Below, piece by piece: positions 1-7,592 of a stretch of 42,991 nucleotides of DNA. The stretch covers positions 1-42,991 of the forward strand of contig JADGPO010000073.1 in the NCBI GenBank assembly GCA_017882405.1. Reading direction: 5' to 3'. How positions within the stretch are numbered: position 1 is the stretch's first letter; every line of letters starts with the position of its first letter. This stretch comes from Solirubrobacteraceae bacterium. Its GTDB lineage: Bacteria > Actinomycetota > Thermoleophilia > Solirubrobacterales > Solirubrobacteraceae. The notes under the pieces are model-generated. The model saw nothing but the letters and a program-made list of their open reading frames with translations, was not told the origin of the DNA and did not search any database. The translations under genes were made by a program, and so were the position numbers.

Positions 1-934
1 CCTTCTCGGGATTGAGATCGAAGACGTTGCGATGGGTGGAGCTGACCCCCGTCAGATAGCCGCCCGTCGTATGGAGGACGCCCTTCGGGCTGGCCGTCGA
101 GCCGCTCGTGTACAGCACGAACAGCGGATGCTCGGCGTCGAGCTCCTCGGCGGGGCACTCGTCGTCGGCGGCGTCGCAGATCTCGTGGTACCAGACGTCG
201 CGCCCGTCCTTCATCTCGCAGTCGGCGTCGGTCGACTTGATCACGACGATGTGCTGCAGGCTGTCCAGGCCCTCCATCACCTTGTCGACCTGCTGCTTGA
301 TCGGGGCGGTCTTGCCCTTGCGGCGGGCTCCGTCGACGGTGATCAGCGCCTTGGCCTCGGAGAACTCCATCCGCTCCTTGACCGAGTCGGCCGAGAAGCC
401 GCCGAACACGACGTTGTGGATCGCCCCGATCCGCGCGCAGGCCAGCATCGAGATAGCGACCTCGGGGATCATCGGGAGGAAGATCCCGACGATGTCGCCC
501 TTCTCGATGCCGAGGCCCTTCAGCGCGTTGGCCAACTTCTGCACGTCGCGGTGCAGGTCGGCGTAGGTGATCTGGCGCTCCTCGCCCTCCTCGCCGTGCC
601 AGTAGTAGGCCACGCGCTCGCCGTTGCCGGCCTCCACATGGCGGTCGACGCAGTTGTAGGAGGCGTTGATCTTGCCGTCCGCAAACCACTTGTAGAACGG
701 CGGATTGGAGTCGTCGACGTCCTCCGTCGGCTCCTTGAACCAGTGCAGCTCCTTGGCCTGCTTGAGCCACCATCCCTTCCAGTCGGACCCGGCCTCCTCG
801 TAGATCTTCGGATCGGACAGCCGGGCGTGCTCCTCGAAGGATTCCGGCGGCTCGAACTTCTCGATCTCGAGCATCCCCTCGAGCTGCTGCTCGAGGGTCT
901 CGTCGCTGGCCGGAGTCGATGCCGTGTCTGCCAT
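1..934 (-). CDS. acsA: Acetyl-CoA synthetase (AMP-forming), N-terminal half; 3' end lies beyond the window
   Basis: The gene should convert acetate, ATP and CoA to acetyl-CoA through an acetyl-adenylate. About 311 codons are visible, against roughly 650 for the family, so the gene runs off the left edge. The reading holds the acetyl-CoA synthetase N-terminal cap (SDWKGWW, YKWFADGKINASYNCVDRH) and then the AMP-binding core with IFLPMIPEV, HNVVFGGFS and the phosphate-binding loop YTSGSTASPKGVLHTTGGY. The usual GK in that loop reads AS here. The ATG at 934 is preceded by a good ribosome site (GGGAGAGG) about 6 nt away. It lies 124 bp downstream of the acetate permease on the same strand, which fits acetate uptake followed by activation. 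Confidence 0.95.
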   Translation of the reverse strand, partial: MADTASTPASDETLEQQLEGMLEIEKFEPPESFEEHARLSDPKIYEEAGSDWKGWWLKQAKELHWFKEPTEDVDDSNPPFYKWFADGKINASYNCVDRHVEAGNGERVAYYWHGEEGEERQITYADLHRDVQKLANALKGLGIEKGDIVGIFLPMIPEVAISMLACARIGAIHNVVFGGFSADSVKERMEFSEAKALITVDGARRKGKTAPIKQQVDKVMEGLDSLQHIVVIKSTDADCEMKDGRDVWYHEICDAADDECPAEELDAEHPLFVLYTSGSTASPKGVLHTTGGYLTGVSSTHRNVFDLNPEK

Positions 935-1058
935 GAAAGCCTCTCCCTTTGCTGTGAAACCTCGGCCGCGGGCGCCGGTGAGATGCCGGCGCCCGCAGCG
1001 GTCTATCTGGTTGTACCCGACACCGCCGGGTAGCAGTCAGAGGTTTTACGGCACCCTC

Positions 1059-1721
1059 TCAGGGCCGGGTCAGCGGGAACACCGGCAGTACGGTGCGTCC
1101 CCAGGTCCCGTTGATCACACCGGCCATTGACGCGTACCAGGCGGTGAGCGCGGTGGCGAGACCGAGGTACCCGCCGAGCTTGATCGTGCCGTTGGTGGCA
1201 CTTGTCGTCCCGGCCAGGGCCGAGTTGCCGATCCCCAGCACGATGAACGTGATCGCCAGCAGGAAGAACACGAGCGCAACCGCGCCGCTGGTCCGCAGCG
1301 AGGCGATGAACATGTAGACGGTGAAGATGCCAAACGCCCACAGGTACATGCCCAGAGCACTACCGATCTCCGCTGGCCGAATTTCGGCCAGACCGATCTG
1401 CACGATGAAGAAGAACGAGATCCAGAACGCCCCGTAGGCGCAGAACGCAACCGCTCCGAACGTGTTACCGGTCCGGAACTCCCAGATCCCTGCCACCAGC
1501 TGGGCGATCCCCCCGAACGTCAGAGCCATCATCGCCACAATCGGGATCGCGGTGATCGAGACGAGGTTTGCGTTGATCAGGCTGAGCGCAAACGTCGTCG
1601 TGGCGAACCCGGCGAGCCCGAGCGGGCCAGGATCGGCGGGGGACCAGCCGGCGGCTCGCCCGCCGGTCGGGTCGGGCGCGGGCGCGACATCGGCCTCGCG
1701 CGGCATGCGACTAGCTTCCAT
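1059..1721 (-). CDS. satP: Acetate uptake transporter (GPR1/FUN34/YaaH, SatP family)
   Basis: This is a 220-residue membrane protein for proton-coupled acetate/succinate uptake. The family signature (DPGPLGLAGF at residues 30-39, after a soluble N-terminus of about 28 residues) is present, followed by about six hydrophobic helices with typical stretches such as TGNTFGAVAFCAYGAFW. Reading could extend to 2165, but that upstream part is low-complexity Arg/Pro sequence. The ATG at 1721 has a near-perfect ribosome site (AGGAGGAGAG), which fixes the start. It precedes acetyl-CoA synthetase on the same strand and probably feeds it. Confidence 0.9.
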   Translation of the reverse strand: MEASRMPREADVAPAPDPTGGRAAGWSPADPGPLGLAGFATTTFALSLINANLVSITAIPIVAMMALTFGGIAQLVAGIWEFRTGNTFGAVAFCAYGAFWISFFFIVQIGLAEIRPAEIGSALGMYLWAFGIFTVYMFIASLRTSGAVALVFFLLAITFIVLGIGNSALAGTTSATNGTIKLGGYLGLATALTAWYASMAGVINGTWGRTVLPVFPLTRP

Positions 1722-1911
1722 GTCTCTCCTCCTACTCGTTGGTTGACGAGAAGCACCGAGAGTGTCCTCGCGCTCGACGCGCCGAGCAAGGGCGGGATTA
1801 CCGAGTGGTCGTAATGGGCGACGAACGGCGGTCTGGGGCCGCTGAGCGGCTACCGTCCGCAGTGCACAGGTTAGTTGACTATTGGCGAATCGGGGCGGCT
1901 GGGGCCGGGTC

Positions 1912-2901
1912 TCAGTGGCGGCGCTTGCGCTTGCGCTTGGGAGTGCCCGCGCGGGTCCGGGGATTGGGGGGCGTGGGGGAGGTGGGCACCGATCCGGAGG
2001 CCGCCTCCTCGGCGGCCGCGCCGTTGCTCGCCTCCGCGGCCGGTGCCGGCCTGCCGCGTCCGGCGAGCCAGCCCACCAGGCCGCCTGGCGCGCCGCCGCC
2101 CCGGCCGGTCGGCGCCTGAGCGCCCCCTCGCATCCCGCCAGGCCCGGCGGGACCGGATCCGGCACCGGCGGCCCTCCGGGCGCGCATCTCGGCTCCTGAC
2201 GGCAGCACCTCGGCCCTCCCGGTGCGCCATGCCGCGGGCATCCCGGTCGGCCAGCGACCGGAGAACATGTAGCCCAGCGCGACCAGCCAGAACATCTGCA
2301 CGACCGGCACCTGCGTGATCTGGAACAACACCAGGGCGCCGGCGAACATCCCGAGGTAGCCCATGAACTTGGTCAGCAGGCCGACCCGCATCGCCTGCAT
2401 GCAGACGAGCACGAACGACACCGCAACCAGCAGCGCCGCCAGCTGTCCGGCGAGCTGTAGCCCCAGCAGGCCGGCGCCCCCGGTCAGATGGGTGGCCTGA
2501 TCGTAGGTCTGAGAGCCGGTGGTGGCGAACTGGTGCACCTTGATCGCCACGATCACGCCGTAGACGACCCCGGCGACCGCAGACAATCCGCCTCCGACCA
2601 TCGTCAGGATGCGGATGAACGACCGCACCTCCGGGTTGCGCGCCCGCGTGGCCTGGAACAGGAACACCAGCGTCCACGCGATCGCCAGGTACGCAAGCCC
2701 GCTGACGACCGAGGCGATCAGGTCCAGCGGAAAGCGCTTGTTGGCGATCAGCAGATCCGTCGTCAGCTCGTCGACCGAGGTGTGGGCGCCGCTCAGCTGG
2801 ATGACCGAGGCCACTATCAGCAACACGCCGGCGGCGACGGCCACGGCCGCCTGGCGGTTGCGCACGCGGCTCTCGTACAGCAGCTGGTCGTCGGGGCTCA
2901 T
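1912..2901 (-). CDS. Multi-pass membrane protein with Gly/Ala/Pro-rich tail ending in a Lys/Arg cluster
   Basis: I do not recognise a named family. The 329-residue product has a short N-terminus (MSPDDQLLYESRVRNRQAA), then about six hydrophobic segments between residues 18 and 235. A cytoplasmic-looking tail of about 95 residues, rich in Gly, Ala, Pro and Arg, ends in KRKRKRRH. The DUF4386-like layout of alternating helices is only a vague resemblance. No ribosome site is seen. A TAGCAT box (2912-2917) lies 10 nt before the ATG and may be the -10 element of a near-leaderless transcript. The basic tail could contact RNA or phospholipid head groups, but that is speculation. Confidence 0.75.
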   Translation of the reverse strand: MSPDDQLLYESRVRNRQAAVAVAAGVLLIVASVIQLSGAHTSVDELTTDLLIANKRFPLDLIASVVSGLAYLAIAWTLVFLFQATRARNPEVRSFIRILTMVGGGLSAVAGVVYGVIVAIKVHQFATTGSQTYDQATHLTGGAGLLGLQLAGQLAALLVAVSFVLVCMQAMRVGLLTKFMGYLGMFAGALVLFQITQVPVVQMFWLVALGYMFSGRWPTGMPAAWRTGRAEVLPSGAEMRARRAAGAGSGPAGPGGMRGGAQAPTGRGGGAPGGLVGWLAGRGRPAPAAEASNGAAAEEAASGSVPTSPTPPNPRTRAGTPKRKRKRRH

Positions 2902-2913
2902 CGGCCGCCTTAT

Positions 2914-2953
2914 GCTAGTGGCCCCGGTGCGTCGCTAGTCGCCCCGGTGCGTC
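2914..2953. repeat. Two tandem 20-bp copies upstream of the membrane protein gene
   Basis: GCTAGTGGCCCCGGTGCGTC at 2914-2933 is followed directly by the same 20 bp with one change (G to C at position 7) at 2934-2953. The first copy contains part of the TAGCAT box proposed as the -10 element of the gene starting at 2901, so the duplication sits in its promoter. Confidence 0.85.
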
Positions 2954-2967
2954 CATACGCTGCGGGC

Positions 2968-3093
2968 GTGCCGAGCGGCGACGCGTGTCCGGCCTGCGGC
3001 GGCCCGGCGCCCGACCTGCACGACAGCGGCGCCTGGCGGCGCACGGGGCGCGGGTGCTGGACGCTGGGGCGGGCCACGGCCGGTTCGCGACGG
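2968..3093 (+). pseudogene. Remnant of a zinc-ribbon class I SAM-dependent methyltransferase (frameshifted)
   Basis: From the GTG at 2968, one frame reads VPSGDACPACGG and then PDLHDSGAWRR, like the CxxC start of a methyltransferase. The sense then moves to another frame reading GARVLDAGAGHGRFATDL, a textbook motif I (SAM-binding glycine loop). Nothing further of the methyltransferase fold follows. The second frame runs into the small gene at 3132 instead. I infer a decayed gene fragment. The short length means chance resemblance cannot be excluded. Confidence 0.4.
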
Positions 3094-3131
3094 ATCTGAG
3101 GTCTCCCGCGCAGGTGGCTACCATAGAAACC

Positions 3132-3404
3132 ATGGAAGGAAGTGGATTCGGCGGCCTGTTCGGGGACCCTGACGATCTGCAGCGCAAGCTCGGTGAGTTC
3201 GCCGAGCAGATGCAGGGCGCGCAGCGCCTGGCTTGGGCCGACAACGCGATCAAGCTGGCCGTCGATCTGACGATGGCCGCGATCAACCGCGTCAACATCC
3301 AGGGGACGACCGAGCAGCAGACCGAGCAGTTGCGCTCGGTGATGGCCGTCGTCTTCCCCGAGGCTGTCACGCTCGTGCGCGAAGCGCGCGAGGGCCTGCA
3401 GTAA
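3132..3404 (+). CDS. Small hypothetical protein (90 aa)
   Basis: The product begins MEGSGFGGLFGDPDDLQRKL and is helical and amphipathic throughout, with a Gln-rich turn (GTTEQQTEQL) before a final helix. It has no signal peptide or membrane segment, and no family is recognised. The frame is open for a further 49 codons upstream, but those codons belong to the methyltransferase remnant. The ATG at 3132 is preferred because a TACCAT box (3119-3124) lies exactly 7 nt upstream, as expected for a leaderless mRNA, and there is no Shine-Dalgarno. It is followed after 20 bp by a lipoprotein gene. Confidence 0.6.
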   Translation: MEGSGFGGLFGDPDDLQRKLGEFAEQMQGAQRLAWADNAIKLAVDLTMAAINRVNIQGTTEQQTEQLRSVMAVVFPEAVTLVREAREGLQ

Positions 3405-3424
3405 ACCCGAGCGGTTTGACGCCA

Positions 3425-3886
3425 ATGCGTTTCGTATCGCTGATGGTCGCTGCGCTGGTCCTCGTCCTCGTGACGGCCGGCTGCGGTGCAAGCTCGGGGA
3501 GCGGGCAGACCACGGGCACGGGCTCCGGTTCGGCCACCGGCACGGTGACCTCCACGAACCAGAGCACGTCCAGCACGACGACCACTTCCAGCACCTCGAC
3601 GACCTCGGGCACGGCCACCTCGCCGCCCGCATCGAGCTCCACCACGACCACTTCGTCCTCAGCGGCCGCCGGCGCCCCCACCACGAGCACCACCACGTCG
3701 ACCACGTCGTCTTCGAGCTCCGGCTGCGGGCGCGACTGCGCGCCCAGCGGCACGCCCTCGGCATCGGGCACGTCCAAGCCGGTCAACGGCAAGTGCCCGG
3801 GCGGGACGACCTACGTGCCGCCGCAGGACGGCGGCCCGGCGCTGTGCATCAAGCAGGACCTGGGCAGCACGACGACTACCCAGTGA
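3425..3886 (+). CDS. Ser/Thr-rich lipoprotein
   Basis: This is a 153-residue exported lipoprotein. A hydrophobic signal (FVSLMVAALVLVLVTAGC) ends in the lipobox TAGC, with Cys20 as the likely lipidated residue. It is followed by about 85 residues of almost pure Ser/Thr/Gly/Ala, a linker typical of actinobacterial surface lipoproteins and a possible O-glycosylation target. A short cysteine-bearing end follows (SGCGRDCAPSG, then NGKCPGG and ALCIKQD), where four cysteines could form two disulphides. No catalytic domain is visible. The gene is probably co-transcribed with the 90-aa gene just upstream. Confidence 0.75.
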   Translation: MRFVSLMVAALVLVLVTAGCGASSGSGQTTGTGSGSATGTVTSTNQSTSSTTTTSSTSTTSGTATSPPASSSTTTTSSSAAAGAPTTSTTTSTTSSSSSGCGRDCAPSGTPSASGTSKPVNGKCPGGTTYVPPQDGGPALCIKQDLGSTTTTQ

Positions 3887-3922
3887 CCTGAGAGACCCTT
3901 CGCCAGAGGCGTGCGGAGCGAT

Positions 3923-4384
3923 TCAGCGACCGAGCGCCGCCAGCACCAGCTCGTCGTGCTCGGCGGGCTTGACCTTGCGCAGGATGTCCTTGATCGTCCC
4001 GTCGGTGGCGATCACGAACGTGGTCCGCTCGTTGCCCATGTACTCGCGGCCGGACTTCGACTTCTTGACCCACACGCCGTAGGCCTCAGCCACGGCGTGG
4101 TCCTCGTCGGCCAACAGCGGGAAGCCGAGCTCGTACTTGGCGTCGAACTTGGCGATCTCCTTCGGCGCGTCCGGCGAAACGCCGAGCACCACGGCGTCCG
4201 CGGATTCATACGCTGTCCGGTGGTCGCGCACCCCGCATGCCTGGGTGGTACATCCGGGTGTATCTGCTTTTGGATAGAAGTAGAGGACTACGCTGCGGTC
4301 CTTGAAGTCCGACAGCGAGACGGGGTTGCCGTTCTGGTCGGGAAGCGTGAAGTCGGGAGCGGGATCGCCGGGTTTGAGCGGCAT
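3923..4384 (-). CDS. bcp: Thioredoxin-dependent peroxiredoxin, Bcp/PrxQ type
   Basis: The 153-residue protein is a full-length cytosolic peroxidase that reduces hydrogen peroxide and organic hydroperoxides with electrons from thioredoxin. The peroxidatic cysteine is Cys45 in TPGCTTQAC, and the resolving Cys50 is five residues on, the atypical two-cysteine arrangement of PrxQ. The fold landmarks PDFTLPDQNG, VVLYFYPKADT, GVSPD and NERTTFVI are all present. It starts 11 bp after the glycosylase gene on the same strand (glycosylase stop at 4395, this ATG at 4384), so the two probably form an oxidative-damage operon. Confidence 0.95.
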   Translation of the reverse strand: MPLKPGDPAPDFTLPDQNGNPVSLSDFKDRSVVLYFYPKADTPGCTTQACGVRDHRTAYESADAVVLGVSPDAPKEIAKFDAKYELGFPLLADEDHAVAEAYGVWVKKSKSGREYMGNERTTFVIATDGTIKDILRKVKPAEHDELVLAALGR

Positions 4385-4394
4385 GGGCGGGATG

Positions 4395-5240
4395 CTATTT
4401 CAACAGCCGTGAAAGCCGGCGGTCCTTGAGCAGCCTGCCCTCCGTCTGGCAGGTCGGGCAGTAGCACATCACGTAGTCCTCGTAGAAGACCGCCTCCAGC
4501 TCGTCGCCGCAGCGCGGGCAGGGCTCTCCGTTGCGACGGTGGACTGAAAGCGGCATCGGCAGCTTGTCGGGGATCGGGAGCTTCACGTGGTGCTCGTAGT
4601 ACTCTAACGCTCCGCCCAGGCAGGCGACCATCGCCGTGCGCAGGCGCTCGGCCTCCTCGTCGCTCAGGTCGTTGCCGCGCTTGAACGGCGACAGCTTGGC
4701 GGCATGCAGGATCTCGTCGACCCAGGAGCGGCCGATCCCGGCGATCACCCGCTGGTCGCGCAGGAGTCCGTGCAGCGGCCGGGCGACGTCGAGGAGGGGC
4801 TTGAGCGCAGGCGGGTCCGGATAGGCCTCAGGTCCCATCGTCGAGAGCTGCTCGTCCTGGGGGAGGGTCTCGCTCGTGTACAGCTTGACCCAGGCCGCCT
4901 GCTTGGTGCCGAACTCGCGCAGCCGCAGCTCACGACCGTCCTGCAGGCGCAGCAGCAGTCGCGAGGTGCGGTCGCGCAGCGAGGCACTCGTGTCGAATAG
5001 CTGCAGCCGGCCGGCCGACATCAGGTGGATCAGCAGGTGCAGGTCGCCCTCCACCCCCACGTCCAACAGCTTTCCGTGGCGGCCGATCCCGGTCAGCGTG
5101 CGGCCCTCGATGCTGTGCAGCGGCGGGTCGAAGGTGCGCAGCGCGTTGATCCCCGGCGTGAGCGCGGATTCGATGCGCGCGCCGGCGGTGGCGTCACCGA
5201 TCAGGCGCGCCCCTATTTCGACCTCTGGTAGCTCCGGCAT
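4395..5240 (-). CDS. Fpg/Nei-family DNA glycosylase/AP lyase
   Basis: The 281-residue enzyme excises oxidised bases and nicks the abasic site. The mature N-terminus PELPEVE supplies the catalytic proline and glutamate (Pro2, Glu3). Lys57 of the GRHGK turn is conserved. The helix-two-turn-helix reads IAGIGRSWVDEIL, with Arg-Ser where most Fpg/Nei proteins have Asn after GIG. The C-terminal zinc finger is complete (Cys241, Cys244, Cys261, Cys264), with an extra Cys259. The ATG at 5240 has a strong ribosome site (GAGGGGAG). I cannot tell Fpg from Nei specificity from sequence alone. It leads the Bcp operon. Confidence 0.9.
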   Translation of the reverse strand: MPELPEVEIGARLIGDATAGARIESALTPGINALRTFDPPLHSIEGRTLTGIGRHGKLLDVGVEGDLHLLIHLMSAGRLQLFDTSASLRDRTSRLLLRLQDGRELRLREFGTKQAAWVKLYTSETLPQDEQLSTMGPEAYPDPPALKPLLDVARPLHGLLRDQRVIAGIGRSWVDEILHAAKLSPFKRGNDLSDEEAERLRTAMVACLGGALEYYEHHVKLPIPDKLPMPLSVHRRNGEPCPRCGDELEAVFYEDYVMCYCPTCQTEGRLLKDRRLSRLLK

Positions 5241-5272
5241 CTCCCCTCTCAGATTACTCAGCACAGCGGGAC

Positions 5273-5320
5273 GCGATTGGGTGAAATTGCCGGTCCGGCG
5301 GCCCAATTTCACCCAATCGC
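5273..5320. promoter_or_regulatory. Perfect 17-bp inverted repeat between divergent genes
   Basis: GCGATTGGGTGAAATTG (5273-5289) is matched exactly by its reverse complement at 5304-5320, with a 14-bp GC-rich centre. It lies between the starts of the glycosylase (minus, 5240) and the small gene at 5413 (plus), with AT-rich arms in otherwise GC-rich DNA and no T-run after it. The position favours an operator or bidirectional control site over a terminator. A mobile palindromic repeat is also possible. Confidence 0.6.
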
Positions 5321-5412
5321 CGCCACGCTCTCAGCCGGCCGCCAGCCGAACGTGGGCGAATCATTCGGGGGCCTTCAGGATCGCTTTACGCGCCGGTTCG
5401 AGACTGATCGCC

Positions 5413-5712
5413 ATGAGCGACCTACTAGCAATCTTTGGACCTAGCGACTCCGCCTCGGACTCGGATGTGCTGACCGAGATCGAGCGCCTGCACCCCACCC
5501 GCGTCACGGTGCTGATCGAGGGCGCCGGCGCCGACTGGGCCTCCGATGAGGGCCCGCTGGCCGACGCGATGCGCGACCGCCTCGCGGCCCTGATGGCCCT
5601 GGTCGAGCGCCGCACCAACGCGACCGTGCTCGGCACCACAGGCGATCGTGAGCAACTGCTGGGCTGGCGGTTTGACCGCGAGCTCTGGGGCCGTATCCCC
5701 GTCGCGGCCTAA
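5413..5712 (+). CDS. Small conserved-looking cytosolic protein (99 aa), unknown function
   Basis: The product begins MSDLLAIFGPSDSASDSDVL and has alternating strand and helix character (TRVTVLIEGAG, then DRLAALMALVERRTNATVLG). This resembles half of a nucleotide-binding alpha/beta fold such as UspA, but the ATP-binding GxxG motif of universal stress proteins is absent. No signal or membrane segment is seen. The frame is open well upstream, but the ATG at 5413 is the first start after the intergenic inverted repeat. A large hairpin follows the stop, so the gene is probably monocistronic. Confidence 0.6.
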   Translation: MSDLLAIFGPSDSASDSDVLTEIERLHPTRVTVLIEGAGADWASDEGPLADAMRDRLAALMALVERRTNATVLGTTGDREQLLGWRFDRELWGRIPVAA

Positions 5713-5721
5713 CCCCAGCGG

Positions 5722-5780
5722 CCGGACGACCCCGCGGCGGCGGCCGCACCTGCCCGCAAGCGGCGCCGCCGGTCGTCCGG
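5722..5780 (+). terminator. Large GC hairpin after the 99-aa gene
   Basis: CCGGACGACC (5722-5731) pairs perfectly with GGTCGTCCGG (5771-5780). An inner stem GGCGGCG/CGCCGCC (5736-5742/5764-5770) lies within it. It begins 10 nt after the stop codon. There is no T-run, which is common for high-GC actinobacterial terminators. Confidence 0.5.
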
Positions 5781-5798
5781 ACCGCCAGACGAGAACCA

Positions 5799-5822
5799 CC
5801 GGGCCGCCGGGCCGCCGGGCCG
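5799..5822. repeat. Three tandem copies of an 8-bp unit
   Basis: CCGGGCCG occurs three times without a gap in the intergenic space before the kinase gene. It is probably a simple slippage repeat. Confidence 0.7.
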
Positions 5823-5881
5823 CGAGGATGGCAACGCGCCATACGCCACGGTCACCGGCGCGGCGCTAGGCTGCCGCCACG

Positions 5882-6958
5882 ATGCCCGTCACGCTTGCCC
5901 CCGATGATGTCGTCGAGACCCATCAGCAGGGCGCCGACAACGAGCGTGAGCCACTGCTGGTGCTCGAGCCGCTGCGCGAGTTCCTGGCCGATCGCGGCCT
6001 GGACGCTCCCGACGATCTGAGCGCCGCGCCCGTCGGCGACGGCCACTCCAACGTGACGTTCATCCTGTCCACCGGCGTGGTCCTGCGCCGCCCGCCGCGG
6101 GGGCCGCTGCCGCCCAGCGCCCACGACGTTCTGCGCGAGGCCCGCCTGCTCTCAGCGCTTGAACCGACGGTCGTGCGCACCCCCGGGATCCTGGCGGTGT
6201 GCGACGACGAGGCCGTGATCGGCGCTCCCTTCTACCTGATGGAGGAGATGCGCGGCGAGGTCGTCACCGACTCCGTCCCGGCGGGGCTGGACAACCTTGC
6301 GCAGCGCGAGCTGATCGCCGACGAACTGCTCGACGCACTCGTCGAGCTGCACGGAATCGATTGGACCAGCATCGGCCTGGAGGGGTTCGGCAAGCCGACC
6401 GGCTACCTGGAGCGACAGTTGCGGCGCTTCACCGGGCTGTGGGAGCACAACCAGACGCGGGAGATCCCCGAGGTCGCGGAGGTCGGCGAGTGGCTGGCCG
6501 TCAACCGCCCGGAGTCCGGACCGGCGACGATCGTGCACGGCGACTACCGGCTCGGCAACACGATGCTCGCCGAGCAGGCTCCGGCGCGACTGGTGGCAAT
6601 CTTCGACTGGGAGATGGCCACGATCGGCGACCCCCTCGCCGACGTCGGCTACCTGATGACCCAGTGGGCGCAGTCCGGCGACCCGGAGACGAAGTTCAAC
6701 CTTCAGGCGGTGACCGCCTGGCCCGGCTTCCCCAGCCGCAAGGAGATGGTCGAGCGCTACGAGCAGCGCTCCGGCCGCTCGGTTCAGTCCCTGGACTGGT
6801 ACGTGACGCTCGCGCTGTGGAAGGCGGTCGTGTTCATGGAGGGCAACTACAAGCGGGCGATCAGCGGCAGCACCGACGACCCGTACCTGAAGAGTTTCGG
6901 CGAGGGCGTGGTGGAGCTCGCCCAGCGGGCACTGTCCGTCACCCGCGAAGGCTTCTGA
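5882..6958 (+). CDS. APH-fold phosphotransferase, ACAD10/11 kinase-like
   Basis: The 358-residue protein has the aminoglycoside-phosphotransferase fold. The loop VGDGHSNVTF (51-60) binds nucleotide. HGDYRLGN (219-226) carries catalytic Asp221 and metal-binding Asn226. FDWEMATIGDPLADVGY (241-257) supplies Asp242. The long form with GDPLADVGYLM matches the kinase domain of ACAD10/ACAD11 and the bacterial LvaA group rather than drug-resistance enzymes. That group phosphorylates 4-hydroxyacyl-CoA thioesters. A TAGGCT box (5867-5872) is 9 nt before the ATG. The gene is followed after 13 bp by a HAD phosphatase, a pairing discussed in the findings. Confidence 0.85.
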   Translation: MPVTLAPDDVVETHQQGADNEREPLLVLEPLREFLADRGLDAPDDLSAAPVGDGHSNVTFILSTGVVLRRPPRGPLPPSAHDVLREARLLSALEPTVVRTPGILAVCDDEAVIGAPFYLMEEMRGEVVTDSVPAGLDNLAQRELIADELLDALVELHGIDWTSIGLEGFGKPTGYLERQLRRFTGLWEHNQTREIPEVAEVGEWLAVNRPESGPATIVHGDYRLGNTMLAEQAPARLVAIFDWEMATIGDPLADVGYLMTQWAQSGDPETKFNLQAVTAWPGFPSRKEMVERYEQRSGRSVQSLDWYVTLALWKAVVFMEGNYKRAISGSTDDPYLKSFGEGVVELAQRALSVTREGF

Positions 6959-6971
6959 GCCACCCGAACCG

Positions 6972-7592
6972 ATGACCGCTCAACCTGGCTACCGCGGCCT
7001 GCTGGTCGACTGGGGCGGCGTGATGACGACCAATGTGTTCGACGCCTTCCGGGCATTCTGTGAGGAGGTGGGGCTGGAGCCCGACGCCGTCGGGGAGCGC
7101 TTCCGCTCGGACCCCACCAGCCGCGAGTTGCTGGTCGGCCTGGAGACGGGCTCGCTCCGCGAGGAGGAATTCGAGCCGCGCTTCGCCGAGATCCTCGGCG
7201 TGCCCGCCACCGGCCTGATCGATCGGCTGTTCGCCGGCGGAGTACCCGACGAGGCGATGCACACGGCGGTGGCGCGAGCCCGCGCGGCGGGGGTGCGCAC
7301 CGGGCTGATCTCCAACTCCTGGGGCACCCGCCGCTATGACCGCGCGCTGCTGGGGCGACTGTTCGACGGGGTGGTGATCTCCGGCGAGATCGGGATCCGC
7401 AAGCCCACGCCGGAGATCTACGAGCGCGGCGCCCAGGCGATCGAGCTCTCGCCACGCGAGTGCGTGTTCGTCGACGATCTGCCGTTCAACCTGCCACCCG
7501 CCGCCGAGCTCGGGATGGCGACCGTCCACCACGTCGACAGCCAGGGGACGATCGACGAGCTCGAGCAGCTGCTCGGCACCGAGCTGCGGTGA
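6972..7592 (+). CDS. HAD-superfamily hydrolase, subfamily IA-like
   Basis: This is a 206-residue predicted phosphatase. Motif I is LLVDWGGVM with nucleophile Asp13. The second acid of the usual DxD is replaced by glycine (DWG), as in the soluble-epoxide-hydrolase/ACAD10 branch, which may weaken or change phosphatase activity. Motif II is LISNSW (Ser114), motif III Lys144 in GIRKPTPEIY, and motif IV Asp168-Asp169 in VFVDDLP. A helical cap lies at residues 20-95. It starts 13 bp after the kinase gene and overlaps the next gene by 4 bp, so the three are one operon. Confidence 0.85.
   Translation: MTAQPGYRGLLVDWGGVMTTNVFDAFRAFCEEVGLEPDAVGERFRSDPTSRELLVGLETGSLREEEFEPRFAEILGVPATGLIDRLFAGGVPDEAMHTAVARARAAGVRTGLISNSWGTRRYDRALLGRLFDGVVISGEIGIRKPTPEIYERGAQAIELSPRECVFVDDLPFNLPPAAELGMATVHHVDSQGTIDELEQLLGTELR

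Noticed and set aside
32..1033. 333-codon open frame on the plus strand opposite acetyl-CoA synthetase
   Set aside because: Its sequence is Leu/Val/Asp/Arg-biased with no motif, while the opposite strand encodes an unmistakable acetyl-CoA synthetase. It is a GC-driven shadow.
3541..3720. Possible microsatellite or CRISPR-like repeat (ACC/AGC/ACG-rich)
   Set aside because: The periodicity is that of Ser and Thr codons in the lipoprotein linker. There are no equal spacers or constant repeats.
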